From Rothia mucilaginosa (GTDB lineage: Bacteria > Actinomycetota > Actinomycetes > Actinomycetales > Micrococcaceae), in NCBI RefSeq assembly GCF_019334805.1, contig NZ_CP079822.1:930001-994000 (forward strand): a DNA stretch of 64,000 nt, written 5' to 3'. Positions 25,985-34,790 of this stretch are shown here, in pieces; positions within the stretch are counted from its first letter, which is position 1, and each line of letters starts with the position of its first letter. The notes beneath the pieces were generated by a model that was given only the letters and a program-made list of their open reading frames with translations, ran no database searches and was not told where the DNA came from. Made by a program: the position numbers and the translations under genes.

Positions 25985-27718
25985 TTAGGAGTTCATCCAG
26001 CCCACAGCAGTCCAGTCGGTCGACTTGTAAAGACTCGGGCCGTAGTTAGCCAGGGTCTTCTTAACCATCACGAAGTCAGGACCATTCGTAATGGTACCCA
26101 GGAAGGCGAACTCAGCCATGTGCTTCTTCTCAATCTCGTTGCAGGCAAGGTTACGTTCCTTGTCGTCTTCCATGAGAGTCATGGCATCAATGAGGGCGTC
26201 AATTTCCTTGCTACCGATACCATCATTGTTCTCGGAGTAGTAGAACTGCTTGGTACCCGCGGTTGCATCCGGGCTAGAGACCGAGTAGCCGCTGAAGGAA
26301 ATATCGTAGTCCCAGTTGCCCAGAATGGTGGCGAACTCACTATCGGCGTGCTGATCAATCCGGATCTCGATACCGATATCCTTCATCTGCTGAGTGAAGG
26401 TCTGAGCCTTACCCTTGGTGGTCGGGTCATCACCGAAGACCACAACGGCGCAGCCAGCCTTTACGCCATACTTCTCGTAGTAGTCGCCGTTCTTGGTGTA
26501 GCCGGCGGCCTCCAGAATCTTCTGCGCCTCCGAAACACTGTTATTCGGGGTCGGGTAAGAATCCTGGTAGTAGGGCGAGAAGGGCATGTGAATCATCGAA
26601 CCGGGGATGGTTTCCTCGTAGGGCAGACCCTGGAACTGAATCTTCGCGAGTGCTTCACGGTTGGTGCCAACGAAGATTGCCTTACGCAGGGCAGCATCCT
26701 TGACGCGGCGGGGATTGATATCCAGGCCACCGGCGTAGAGGCGGGTGCCCTTACGCAGTTCGGTACCCGCAATGTTCTTCACCTCGGCATAGGTGGAGGA
26801 GGTGCTTGCACCGATAGCGTCAATTTCGTCATTCTTGAACGCGGCACGTGCAGCGCTGGACTCCATCTGGGTAAAGATAATCTTGTCCAGCAGGGGCTTG
26901 GCACCCCACCACTTGTCGTTGGGCACGACACTGAAGGTCTTCGCGGTGGAGTCCCAGCCCTTATCCGCCAGGGTAAAGGGGCCAGCCCAGTACTCGGGGT
27001 GGGGTGCATCCACGAAGCCGTTGTTGAAGAGCTCGACATCCTCCAGGGCGGGGTGCAGAATCTCGGAGAAGAGGCTCTGCAGCGGATAGAAGGGCTTGGA
27101 GAAAGTGACGATTGCACTGTAGTCATCTTCGCCCTTTTCTACAGATTCAACGAATTCGTAGATGCCGCTGGTGACAATGTTGTAGCCATTATCCAGGCTC
27201 TTGAAGATGTTCCAGGTGGACTGGAGCGCCTTGTAGGTGATGGGGGTGCCATCGTTGAAGACAGCCTTGGGGTTGAGCTTGACGGCAACCTGAACCTTGT
27301 CGCCCTTCTTGCTGTGCTCGAAGGAGACAGCAAAGTCGGTGTTCAGCTTGTAAGTGCCATCAAAGTCGAGGTTCCACATGCCAGCCTGGCTGATGGTGCT
27401 CATAACGTTGACGTTATCGCTGGTGTTACCGCTCTGGGTGTAGAAGTTGAAGTTCGGACCGATGGATCCGGCGGGCAGGCGCAGGGTGCCGCCCTTCTTC
27501 AGGCTGTTCACGTCCTGGGCGTTGATGTTGTAGAGGTCTTCGATATTGGCACCGGCGCCGGCGGCCTTGGTCTTTTCAGAGCTTGCGCTGCCGTTGCCGC
27601 AGGCGCTGAGCAGACCTACAGCTCCCAGAGCCGCGGTGCCGCCAATGAGGGCGCGGCGGCTGAAGCTGTTCTTGGTCGCTTCGTGGCTACTCGCGGTGTA
27701 TGCGGTGTGGGCGGTCAT
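25985..27718 (-). CDS. Family-5 ABC peptide-binding lipoprotein, paralog E
   Basis: A protein of 577 residues, the longest of the six because of an N-terminal extension before the signal FSRRALIGGTAALGAVGLLSAC (Cys40). Motifs include KLNPKAVFNDGTPITYKAL, PHPEYWAGPFTLADKGW, LPYEETIPGSMIHMPFSPYY and the end STDWTAVGWMNS. It groups with D and F. AAGGA lies upstream of the ATG. A 20-bp inverted repeat sits about 65 bp upstream and may control it. Confidence 0.9.
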   Translation of the reverse strand: MTAHTAYTASSHEATKNSFSRRALIGGTAALGAVGLLSACGNGSASSEKTKAAGAGANIEDLYNINAQDVNSLKKGGTLRLPAGSIGPNFNFYTQSGNTSDNVNVMSTISQAGMWNLDFDGTYKLNTDFAVSFEHSKKGDKVQVAVKLNPKAVFNDGTPITYKALQSTWNIFKSLDNGYNIVTSGIYEFVESVEKGEDDYSAIVTFSKPFYPLQSLFSEILHPALEDVELFNNGFVDAPHPEYWAGPFTLADKGWDSTAKTFSVVPNDKWWGAKPLLDKIIFTQMESSAARAAFKNDEIDAIGASTSSTYAEVKNIAGTELRKGTRLYAGGLDINPRRVKDAALRKAIFVGTNREALAKIQFQGLPYEETIPGSMIHMPFSPYYQDSYPTPNNSVSEAQKILEAAGYTKNGDYYEKYGVKAGCAVVVFGDDPTTKGKAQTFTQQMKDIGIEIRIDQHADSEFATILGNWDYDISFSGYSVSSPDATAGTKQFYYSENNDGIGSKEIDALIDAMTLMEDDKERNLACNEIEKKHMAEFAFLGTITNGPDFVMVKKTLANYGPSLYKSTDWTAVGWMNS

Positions 27719-27781
27719 GGGAGTGGTTTCCTTCTGTCTTGCGTGGGCGGGTGTATCCCGTATCCCCGAAGTGTTGATTAT

Positions 27782-27801
27782 TTATGCAGAGCACTGCATA
27801 A
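27782..27801. promoter_or_regulatory. 8-bp inverted repeat upstream of paralog E
   Basis: TTATGCAG and CTGCATAA flank the centre AGCA, a perfect symmetrical site of operator size, 64 bp before the paralog E start. No similar repeat was noticed before the other five receptors. The regulator is unknown. Confidence 0.45.
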
Positions 27802-28005
27802 CTTTGTATGACTCCACTGTAGCGCGCCCCAGGATCGAAAACCAAGCATTTTTACAATATTTCTTAATATTTATCGTGTCTTTTGGATATTCATACTATG
27901 AATATCCTGTTTTTGCGCGAATTTTTCGGATTTTGCCGGATAGCTATACCATCACTCCCCCACATAGGTACACAAAAGCACCCAAAGCCCCCTCCAGAAA
28001 TGCAA

Positions 28006-28040
28006 AAAGTGTCCACCCGGATAATCCGGGTGGACACTTT
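28006..28040 (-). terminator. Terminator after paralog F
   Basis: AAAGTGTCCACCCGGA pairs perfectly with TCCGGGTGGACACTTT over the loop TAA. On the minus strand it runs into TTTGCATTT. Confidence 0.88.
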
Positions 28041-28084
28041 CAATAGCTCTAGGCTATTCACCTAGGAGGTGAAGGGATGAGGAC

Positions 28085-29785
28085 TTACTTAGCCCAACCA
28101 ACCTTCTCCCAGTGAATGCCGGTGCCCTGGAAGAGGGACACGCCGTAGTTGCGCAGACCCTTCTTCACGAACTTGTACTCGGGGCCGTTCATGAGCGGAA
28201 TCAGCACTGCGAACTCAGCCAGGTGCTTCTTCTCGATCTCATTGCAAGCCTGGTTGCGTTCCTTGTCGTCAGCAATGAGCTTCATCTTTGCGATCATCTC
28301 ATTGATCTCATCGGAACCAGCTTCCTCAGGCTTACGGCGCATGTAGAACTGCTCGGTAGCCTCGGTAGCATCCGGGGAGGTCGGAGCGAAACCGGAGGAG
28401 GTTGCGTCGTAATCCTTGGATGCCATGGTCTTGTTAAACTCGCTAACAGCACGGGAGTCGAGCTCAGCATTAATACCTACGGACTTCAGCTGCTGAACCA
28501 GGGTCTGACCGACAGCCTTGGCAGTGGGGTCCTCACCGAAGATGGAGAACTTGAAGGCAGCCTGCTTGCCGTCCTTCTCGTAGAACTCACCGTTCTTGGT
28601 GTAGCCTGCCTCTTCCAGAATCTTGGATGCTGCAGTAGCATCGTTGTTCGGGGTCGGGTAGTCGTCCTGGTAGTACTCGGTGAAGGGCATATGAATAACC
28701 GAGTTGGGGAGCTTCTCTTCGTAATCCAGACCCTGGAAACGAACCTTAGCGAGAGCCTCACGGTTCAGACCAACAACCACAGCGCGACGCAGAGCAACAT
28801 CCTGCATGCGGGCGGGGTTCATGGTCAGACCGCCGGCGAAGAGGCGAGCACCGCGACGAATCTCGGTGTTAGCAACTTCCTTGAGCTCCTTGTATGCAGA
28901 AGCGGTGGTAGCGCCAATCGCGTCAAGCTCATCGTTCTTGAATGCCGCGCGCTCAGCAGCGGTATCCATCTGACGGAAGACGATGCGCTCCAGAACGGGC
29001 TTCTCGCCCCACCACTTCTCATTGCGGGTCAGGGTCAGGGTCTTCTCGGTGGAGTTCCAGCCACCTTCAGCAATGGTGAAGGGGCCAACCCAGTACTCGG
29101 GGTGCGGCTTGTCAACGAAACCAGTGTTGAAGAGTTCCTTGTCCAGCAGAGCCGGGTGCATAATGCCAGCGAAGAGGGTATCCAGCGGGTAGTAAGGTGC
29201 GGAGAAAGTTACCTTCACCTTGAAGTCATCACCGTCGCGCTCCACGGAAGCAATGCTGCTGTAGATGCCGCTGGTACCAATCTTGTAGCCGCCATCGGTG
29301 CTCTTGAGGACCTCCCAGGTAGCCTGCAGAGCCTTGTAGTCGATGGGGGTACCGTCGTTGAACTTAGCCTGGGGGTTCAGCTCAATGGAGACAACGGGCA
29401 GACCGTTTTCTTCGGAAACATCGAAGCTCTTCGCGAAATCGGGAGCCAGAGTGCGCTTACCCATGGGGTCACCCTGCCACAGGCCTGCGTAAGCCACGGG
29501 GCTCATAGCAGTCTGGGTGTACAGGGAGTTGCCGTCCGCGCTGAAAAGGTTGAAGTCCGGACCAATACCGGGAATAGCCAGGCGCAGAGTGCCGCCATCC
29601 TTCAGCTCAGATACAGCTGCCTCACCAAGGTCATAAAGCTCCTTGGCATCGGTGCCCACGGTTGCACCCTTGGTGGTTGCCTTGGAGTCCTTGGACGAGC
29701 CGCACGCAGCCAGTACGCCCACGGTACCCAGTGCTGCAGCGCCACCGAGAACGGTACGACGGTTCAGGATGAAATTCTTCTCCAT
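28085..29785 (-). CDS. Family-5 ABC peptide-binding lipoprotein, paralog F
   Basis: A protein of 566 residues, the receptor gene closest to the permease operon. The signal LNRRTVLGGAAALGTVGVLAAC puts the lipid cysteine at 28. The mature domain has FNDGTPIDYKALQATWEVL, PHPEYWVGPFTIAEGGWNST, LDYEEKLPNSVIHMPF and RRAVVVGLNREALAKVRFQG. It groups with D and E. GAGGA precedes the ATG. Proximity to oppDF suggests it may be the ancestral receptor of this transporter, but a terminator separates it from oppDF. Confidence 0.9.
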   Translation of the reverse strand: MEKNFILNRRTVLGGAAALGTVGVLAACGSSKDSKATTKGATVGTDAKELYDLGEAAVSELKDGGTLRLAIPGIGPDFNLFSADGNSLYTQTAMSPVAYAGLWQGDPMGKRTLAPDFAKSFDVSEENGLPVVSIELNPQAKFNDGTPIDYKALQATWEVLKSTDGGYKIGTSGIYSSIASVERDGDDFKVKVTFSAPYYPLDTLFAGIMHPALLDKELFNTGFVDKPHPEYWVGPFTIAEGGWNSTEKTLTLTRNEKWWGEKPVLERIVFRQMDTAAERAAFKNDELDAIGATTASAYKELKEVANTEIRRGARLFAGGLTMNPARMQDVALRRAVVVGLNREALAKVRFQGLDYEEKLPNSVIHMPFTEYYQDDYPTPNNDATAASKILEEAGYTKNGEFYEKDGKQAAFKFSIFGEDPTAKAVGQTLVQQLKSVGINAELDSRAVSEFNKTMASKDYDATSSGFAPTSPDATEATEQFYMRRKPEEAGSDEINEMIAKMKLIADDKERNQACNEIEKKHLAEFAVLIPLMNGPEYKFVKKGLRNYGVSLFQGTGIHWEKVGWAK

Positions 29786-30145
29786 GAGAGTGTCCTCTTA
29801 TACGTTTGACCCTCAATAATCCTGCAGGAAAGCGTCAAGGATTCCCTGCTCATGCGCCGCAATAGGGTGCGGTGAGCGATGAATTAGTGCCGGTCTATGA
29901 ATGTGTTCCTTGAGGTACGCCCCTAGCGGCGCACCCACAGGCTTAATTATGGCTTACTGCCAGCAGGAAAGCTCTTCCATAAATATTCATATCTTGAATG
30001 GTGAGAAAGGTTACGCCTAGTCAGTGCAGTTTTTCCTGTTTTCTTGGTGGTTTCAGTGCCTAGCGCCACATTCTGCGGCTCGCACCGTCTCACTAGGTGA
30101 CAATCTCGAACAACGTACAGCCCACCGATACCGGGCATAAAAAAC
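29786..30145. other. Intergenic region between oppDF and paralog F
   Basis: No coding frame is credible. The region presumably carries the paralog F promoter, but no clear -35/-10 pair or symmetrical operator could be picked out, and the CCACATT motif seen before other receptors is missing. Confidence 0.4.
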
Positions 30146-30182
30146 CCGAGGGGCGAATATTCAACGAATATTCGCCCCTCGG
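30146..30182 (-). terminator. Terminator after oppDF
   Basis: CCGAGGGGCGAATATT pairs perfectly with GAATATTCGCCCCTCGG over a short loop. On the minus strand it is followed by GTTTTTTATG, a strong intrinsic terminator between oppBCDF and the receptor genes. Confidence 0.88.
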
Positions 30183-30214
30183 CACACATGCGACTTATTC
30201 AGCCGACTCTAGAG

Positions 30215-32308
30215 CTACACCGTAGCGGCCTCAGCCTCAGGGTAGTAGCAAGCATAACCGTGATCCTCACCCTCAACGGGGGTCAGCTCCGGCATCTCCT
30301 CCAGGCAACGACGCTTCTTGTCCTCAGGCAGCAGCTTGAAGACCGGGCAACGGCTCGAGAAGCCACAACCCTTAGGCGCGTTCACCGGAGTGGGCAGGTC
30401 GCCCTCAAGCATAATGCGGTGGCGCTTTGCCTCAACCTCGGGATCCGGAACCGGAATCGCCGAGAGCAGTGCACGGGTGTACGGGTGAATCGGGTTGTCG
30501 AACACCTGGTCGACGTCACCAATCTCAACAATACGACCCAGGTACATCACTGCAACGCGGTCGGATGCGTGGCGAATCACCGCGAGGTCGTGAGCAACCA
30601 TCAGGTAGCTCAGGCCCAGGTTTGCACGCAGCTCCTCCAGCAGGTTGATCACACCAGCCTGGACGGACACGTCCAGTGCGGACACCGGCTCATCCAGAAC
30701 CACGAGCTTGGGGTTCACGGCAAGCGCACGAGCAATACCGATACGCTGACGCTGACCACCAGAGAACTGGTTCGGGAAGCGGTTCACGTGGTCAGGCTGC
30801 AGACCCACAATGTGCATCAGCTCGATGACGCGCTTCTTGATGTCTGCCTTGTTCATGCCCTGGTTTTCCAGGGGCTCAGCAAGCACCTCGTAAACGGTGA
30901 AGCGCGGATCCAAAGCACCGGTGGGGTCCTGGAACACCATCTGCTGGTTCTTACGCAGCTCAAGAATCTCACCTGCGGACTTGCCGTCCTTGGTGGAGGT
31001 TCCGTTAATCAGAATCTCACCGTCGGTGTTCTTGTTGAACTCCATGATTTCCAGCAGGGTGGTGGTCTTACCACAACCGGACTCACCCACGATGGAGAAG
31101 CACTCGCCCTCACGAATATCGAAGGACAGGCCGTTCACAGCCTTCACAGTGCCCACGCGGCGCTTAATCAGCGCACCCTTCATGAGCGGGAAGTGCTTCT
31201 TGACGTTGCGGACCTCCAGGACGGGGGCACGCTCCTCACGCGGAATACCGTCGTACTTCGATACCGGGGGTTCCGGAACCGGGTACAGCTCGTCTGCGGT
31301 CTTACCGACCAGCTCCTGAGAGATGGTGCAGGAGGAGTAGTGGCCCTCGCCAACGCCTTCCAGCAGCTGCAGATCGGGCTCGCCGTTGGAGTCCTGGCAG
31401 CACTGGCCACCGCTCTTAGCGATGGGGCAACGCGGGCGGAAGGAGCACGCGGTCACCGGGTTAATCAGGTTCGGAGGGGTACCCTCAATCGGAACCAGGG
31501 AGACCTTCTCGGAACGGTCCACACGCGGGACCGCACCCAGCAGACCGATGGTGTACGGGTGGGAGGGATGCTTGTACAGGTCTTCTGCCTTCGCAATCTC
31601 CACCGGCTTACCGGCGTACATCACCAGAATGTCGTCAGCCATACCAGCCACAACACCGAGGTCGTGGGTAATCATGATGGTCGCTGCGCCGGTCTCTTCC
31701 TGGGCCTTCTGCATAACCTCCAACACCTGCGCCTGAATGGTCACATCCAGTGCGGTGGTGGGCTCATCGGCGATGAGCACGCGGGGGTCATTCGCAATCG
31801 CCATAGCGATCATGATGCGCTGACGCATACCACCGGAGAACTCGTGCGGGAAGGAACGCAGGCGGTCAGCCGGCGAAGGAATACCCACCATACGCATCAG
31901 TTCGATGGAACGGTCCTTGATAGCCTGCTTGCTCATGCCCTTGTTGTGGACCTTGAGCACCTCAGCAATCTGGTCACCAATGGTGTACACGGGGGTCAGC
32001 GAGGACAGCGGATCCTGGAAAATCATAGAGATTTCCTTGCCGCGGTATGCGCACATTTCCTTATCGCTCAGACCCAGCAGCTCGGTGCCGTTGTACTTAA
32101 CCGAACCGGTGATGTCAGCGGTGGTCGGGTGCAGGCCCATGATCGCCATGGAAGCAACGGACTTACCGGAACCGGACTCACCCACAATACCCAGGGTCTT
32201 ACCGGGGTACAGGTCAAAGTTCACACCGCGAACAGCGTGCACGACGCCATTCTCAGTGTTGAAGCGGACGTTGAGGTCCTTAACGCTCAGAACGGGAGAG
32301 GTACTCAT
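30215..32308 (-). CDS. Peptide ABC transporter ATPase, fused OppD-OppF
   Basis: A single 697-residue polypeptide with two ABC ATPase domains, normally separate DppD/OppD and DppF/OppF proteins. First domain: Walker A GESGSGKS (43-50), signature FSGGMRQ (157-163), Walker B DEPTTALD. Second domain: GESGCGKT (408-415), FSGGQRQR (515-522), LDEPVSALD. Each domain ends in the oligopeptide-transporter C-terminal region with conserved cysteines (for example Cys288 and Cys294 in CSFRPRCP, and GCGFSSRCP near the end), like those that bind Fe-S clusters in some DppD proteins. It energises peptide import through OppB/OppC. The ATG overlaps the oppC stop (TAATG). Confidence 0.93.
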   Translation of the reverse strand: MSTSPVLSVKDLNVRFNTENGVVHAVRGVNFDLYPGKTLGIVGESGSGKSVASMAIMGLHPTTADITGSVKYNGTELLGLSDKEMCAYRGKEISMIFQDPLSSLTPVYTIGDQIAEVLKVHNKGMSKQAIKDRSIELMRMVGIPSPADRLRSFPHEFSGGMRQRIMIAMAIANDPRVLIADEPTTALDVTIQAQVLEVMQKAQEETGAATIMITHDLGVVAGMADDILVMYAGKPVEIAKAEDLYKHPSHPYTIGLLGAVPRVDRSEKVSLVPIEGTPPNLINPVTACSFRPRCPIAKSGGQCCQDSNGEPDLQLLEGVGEGHYSSCTISQELVGKTADELYPVPEPPVSKYDGIPREERAPVLEVRNVKKHFPLMKGALIKRRVGTVKAVNGLSFDIREGECFSIVGESGCGKTTTLLEIMEFNKNTDGEILINGTSTKDGKSAGEILELRKNQQMVFQDPTGALDPRFTVYEVLAEPLENQGMNKADIKKRVIELMHIVGLQPDHVNRFPNQFSGGQRQRIGIARALAVNPKLVVLDEPVSALDVSVQAGVINLLEELRANLGLSYLMVAHDLAVIRHASDRVAVMYLGRIVEIGDVDQVFDNPIHPYTRALLSAIPVPDPEVEAKRHRIMLEGDLPTPVNAPKGCGFSSRCPVFKLLPEDKKRRCLEEMPELTPVEGEDHGYACYYPEAEAATV

Positions 32309-33300
32309 TAGTTCTTCGCCTCCTTTGCAGCGGCAGCGGGTGCCTCTGCCTTCTCGTTCTTCTTGGACTTCTTGATCTTACCGACCGACATCGAAGTCGG
32401 GTCGAATGCGTCACGCAGACCGTCGTTCATGAGGGCCAGCGGACCAACCAGCAGGAAGAAGAACAGAACCGGGAACCAGAACATGTGCGGCAGGGTGTTA
32501 ATCTGCTGCGAAGCATCCGAAATCAGCGAGCCCAGCGAGTAGTTGGGGTACTTAATACCGATGCCGATGAAGGAGTAAGCGACCTCAGAGAGCACAGCGC
32601 CCATGATGCCGCTGGTGAAGCTCAGAACCAGCAGGGAGCCAATGTTCGGAACCAGGTGGCGCATCACAATCTTGAAGGGGTGCACACCCATGTAGCGTGC
32701 AGCCTTCACGAAGTCGCGGTTGATGAGGGACTGCGCCATTGCACGAATAACACGGGCGTTACCCATCCAGCCGAAGGCAATCAGCACAGCGGAGAGCAGA
32801 ACCCAGGTGGGGACGCTCTTCTGAATCTGCTTACCAACCTGACCGTTAATCAGAATTGCCAGAATCAGCAGCGAGGGAACCATGATCAGGGTCTCGAGGA
32901 TGAACAGCATAATCTTGTCAATCCAGCCACCGAAGTACGCCATCACACAACCGTAAACTGCGGAGATGAACACAGTGGCCAAACCGACGACCACACCAAT
33001 CTGGAGAGAGGTCCAGACGGCCTCAGACATCATGGCGAACACGTCATTACCCGCGATGGTGGTACCGAACCAGTGCTCGGCCGAGGGGCCTTCACCCAGC
33101 GCCATGTAGTCAATGTCGTTGGGCTTGTACTTGGTCAGGTACTTACCGAACAGACCCATGCCGATGAACACGCACAGACCGAAGACTGCAGCCTTGTTAC
33201 GCAGGAAGCGGCGCAGAATAATAACGCTCTTGTTGATGACCTTGAAGTCACCGTTCTCCTGTACCACCGGTACGGAGGAAGTTGCAGTTACCTGACTCAT
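32308..33300 (-). CDS. oppC: Peptide ABC transporter permease OppC/DppC
   Basis: A protein of 330 residues in the OppC/DppC family. An N-terminal helix (AAVFGLCVFIGMGLFGKYL) is followed by an extracellular loop containing HWFGTTIAGNDVFAMMSEAVW, the usual family signature, then five helices. The EAA loop has FVKAARYMGVHPFKIVMRHLVPN. A Lys/Ala-rich tail closes it. It forms the inner-membrane channel with OppB. Its start overlaps the oppB stop and its stop overlaps the oppDF start, so the three are translationally coupled. Confidence 0.93.
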   Translation of the reverse strand: MSQVTATSSVPVVQENGDFKVINKSVIILRRFLRNKAAVFGLCVFIGMGLFGKYLTKYKPNDIDYMALGEGPSAEHWFGTTIAGNDVFAMMSEAVWTSLQIGVVVGLATVFISAVYGCVMAYFGGWIDKIMLFILETLIMVPSLLILAILINGQVGKQIQKSVPTWVLLSAVLIAFGWMGNARVIRAMAQSLINRDFVKAARYMGVHPFKIVMRHLVPNIGSLLVLSFTSGIMGAVLSEVAYSFIGIGIKYPNYSLGSLISDASQQINTLPHMFWFPVLFFFLLVGPLALMNDGLRDAFDPTSMSVGKIKKSKKNEKAEAPAAAAKEAKN

Positions 33301-34292
33301 GAGATCCTCACTCGGGGGTCGACGATGGTGGTAGCGATATCAGCGATGATCGCACCGACAGCGAACAGTGCAGAACCGTACGCGAGGGTCACGGTCGCAG
33401 CGTTCACGTCCTGCGCGGAAATGGAGTCAATCGACCACTTACCGATACCGGGCCATGCAAAGACGGTCTCGGCGAAGAATGCACCCGCAAAAATCATCGG
33501 AATCTGGTACGCGATGGACTGTGCCACGGGGATGAAGGAGACGCGCAGTGCGTGGCGAGTAATCGCCTGGTTACGGGTCAAGCCCTTAGCACGAGCGGTA
33601 CGCACGAAGTCAGCGTTCACGTTATCGAGCAGGTACTGACGCTGTGCAATCTGGTAACCAGCCCAACCGAAGATGGTCATACAGAAGGTCGGCACGACGT
33701 AGTGCGCCGCCATATCCATGGTGATTTCCCAGAATCCGGTCAGACCCGGAGTCGAAATACCGGTCACATAGAAAATCTTCTCTCCACCATTAGCAACGGC
33801 GATGTTGTTGATAGTGGTCGCGCCCTGCTGCACCACGAAGTAAGCAACGGGAGCGGGGATGATGTAGACCAGGTAGGAGTAACCGGTGATAACACGGTCA
33901 GAGAACTTGTACTGGCGAGCTGCCGAGTACACACCCAGGGCAATACCAATCACAATCGAGAGAATGGTAGCCACCAGCAGCAGGCGGGTAGAAACCCACA
34001 CGCGCTGGCCAAATTCCTGGTTAATGTACGCGCCGTTGGGGCTACGGCCCCAATCGAACTTGGTGACCACATTGGTCAGCCACTGAACGTAGCGGTCCCA
34101 GGGGTTCATTTCGGGATCGAGACCCAGGGATGCGAAGTTACGGTTCACCTGCTCGGGGCTAGGCTTCGGAACCTTTTCCTGCTCCAAGAGGGCAGGCTTC
34201 AGGGCAGTAACCGCTGCAAAGTAACCCATCGTGGTCGTAATAAAGACCATGACGAGGTACGTCAGCGATCGCTGGAGGATGTACCTAAACAT
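33297..34292 (-). CDS. oppB: Peptide ABC transporter permease OppB/DppB
   Basis: A protein of 331 residues in the OppB/DppB family, opening MFRYILQRSLTYLVMVFITT. The EAA motif region reads DFVRTARAKGLTRNQAITRHALR, and the C-terminus ends IADIATTIVDPRVRIS, typical of the family. AAGGAGG is well placed before the ATG. It is the first gene of the minus-strand oppB-oppC-oppDF operon, with a promoter-like pair about 105 bp upstream. Confidence 0.93.
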   Translation of the reverse strand: MFRYILQRSLTYLVMVFITTTMGYFAAVTALKPALLEQEKVPKPSPEQVNRNFASLGLDPEMNPWDRYVQWLTNVVTKFDWGRSPNGAYINQEFGQRVWVSTRLLLVATILSIVIGIALGVYSAARQYKFSDRVITGYSYLVYIIPAPVAYFVVQQGATTINNIAVANGGEKIFYVTGISTPGLTGFWEITMDMAAHYVVPTFCMTIFGWAGYQIAQRQYLLDNVNADFVRTARAKGLTRNQAITRHALRVSFIPVAQSIAYQIPMIFAGAFFAETVFAWPGIGKWSIDSISAQDVNAATVTLAYGSALFAVGAIIADIATTIVDPRVRIS

Positions 34293-34396
34293 GGGACGGT
34301 TCCCCTCCTTGTGTAGATGTCGGTGTTAAGGCATGTGTGTCATGCTGTCCTAGCGCACTGCTTCGTGATGACTGTCACTAGGAGCATATGTACTTT

Positions 34397-34426
34397 ATCT
34401 TATATAGCCTGTAACACTTCCACCAA
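34397..34426 (-). promoter_or_regulatory. Candidate promoter of oppB-oppC-oppDF
   Basis: On the minus strand TTGGTG and TAAGAT are 18 bp apart, about 105 bp before the oppB start. The CCACATT motif seen upstream of several receptor genes lies just upstream of the -35 (34429-34435). Confidence 0.45.
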
Positions 34427-34488
34427 ACCCACATTGGGCACTTTCACCCCTTAGAACAGCCTGTATGCAAGCTAAAAGGGAGCTGGGT

Positions 34489-34513
34489 AAAAAAATGCCC
34501 CGGAATACCGGGG
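34489..34513 (-). terminator. Minus-strand terminator shielding the opp operon
   Basis: CCCCGG pairs with CCGGGG over a 4-nt loop, and the minus strand then reads CATTTTTTT. It would stop transcripts entering from the IS element or the exporter gene. The remainder of 34514-34749 shows no gene. Confidence 0.7.
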
Positions 34514-34790
34514 AAAAGGGGCGGATTAACAATTTTTACGAAAATTTTACATCGGAAACAATTCTCTCGACATAGGGACGTAATAACCTTTTCGATAAGC
34601 GCTTTAATGGGGCAAAACACCACGTAAACCCACTATTTAAGGGACTAAACCAACACTTCCAACCCCTAAACCAAGCACTAAGGCACACCTCTTAAGCGCG
34701 CTATTTAAGGCAACTCAGCCAAAAACGGCGCCCCGGCACGAGCACACGATGAACTGCGCCCCGAAACTTGGACGCATTAAATAGTAACCC

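Noticed and set aside
17652..30182. CRISPR-like array suggested by repeated hairpins
   Set aside because: The hairpins differ in sequence, are about 2 kb apart and each follows a gene; they are terminators.
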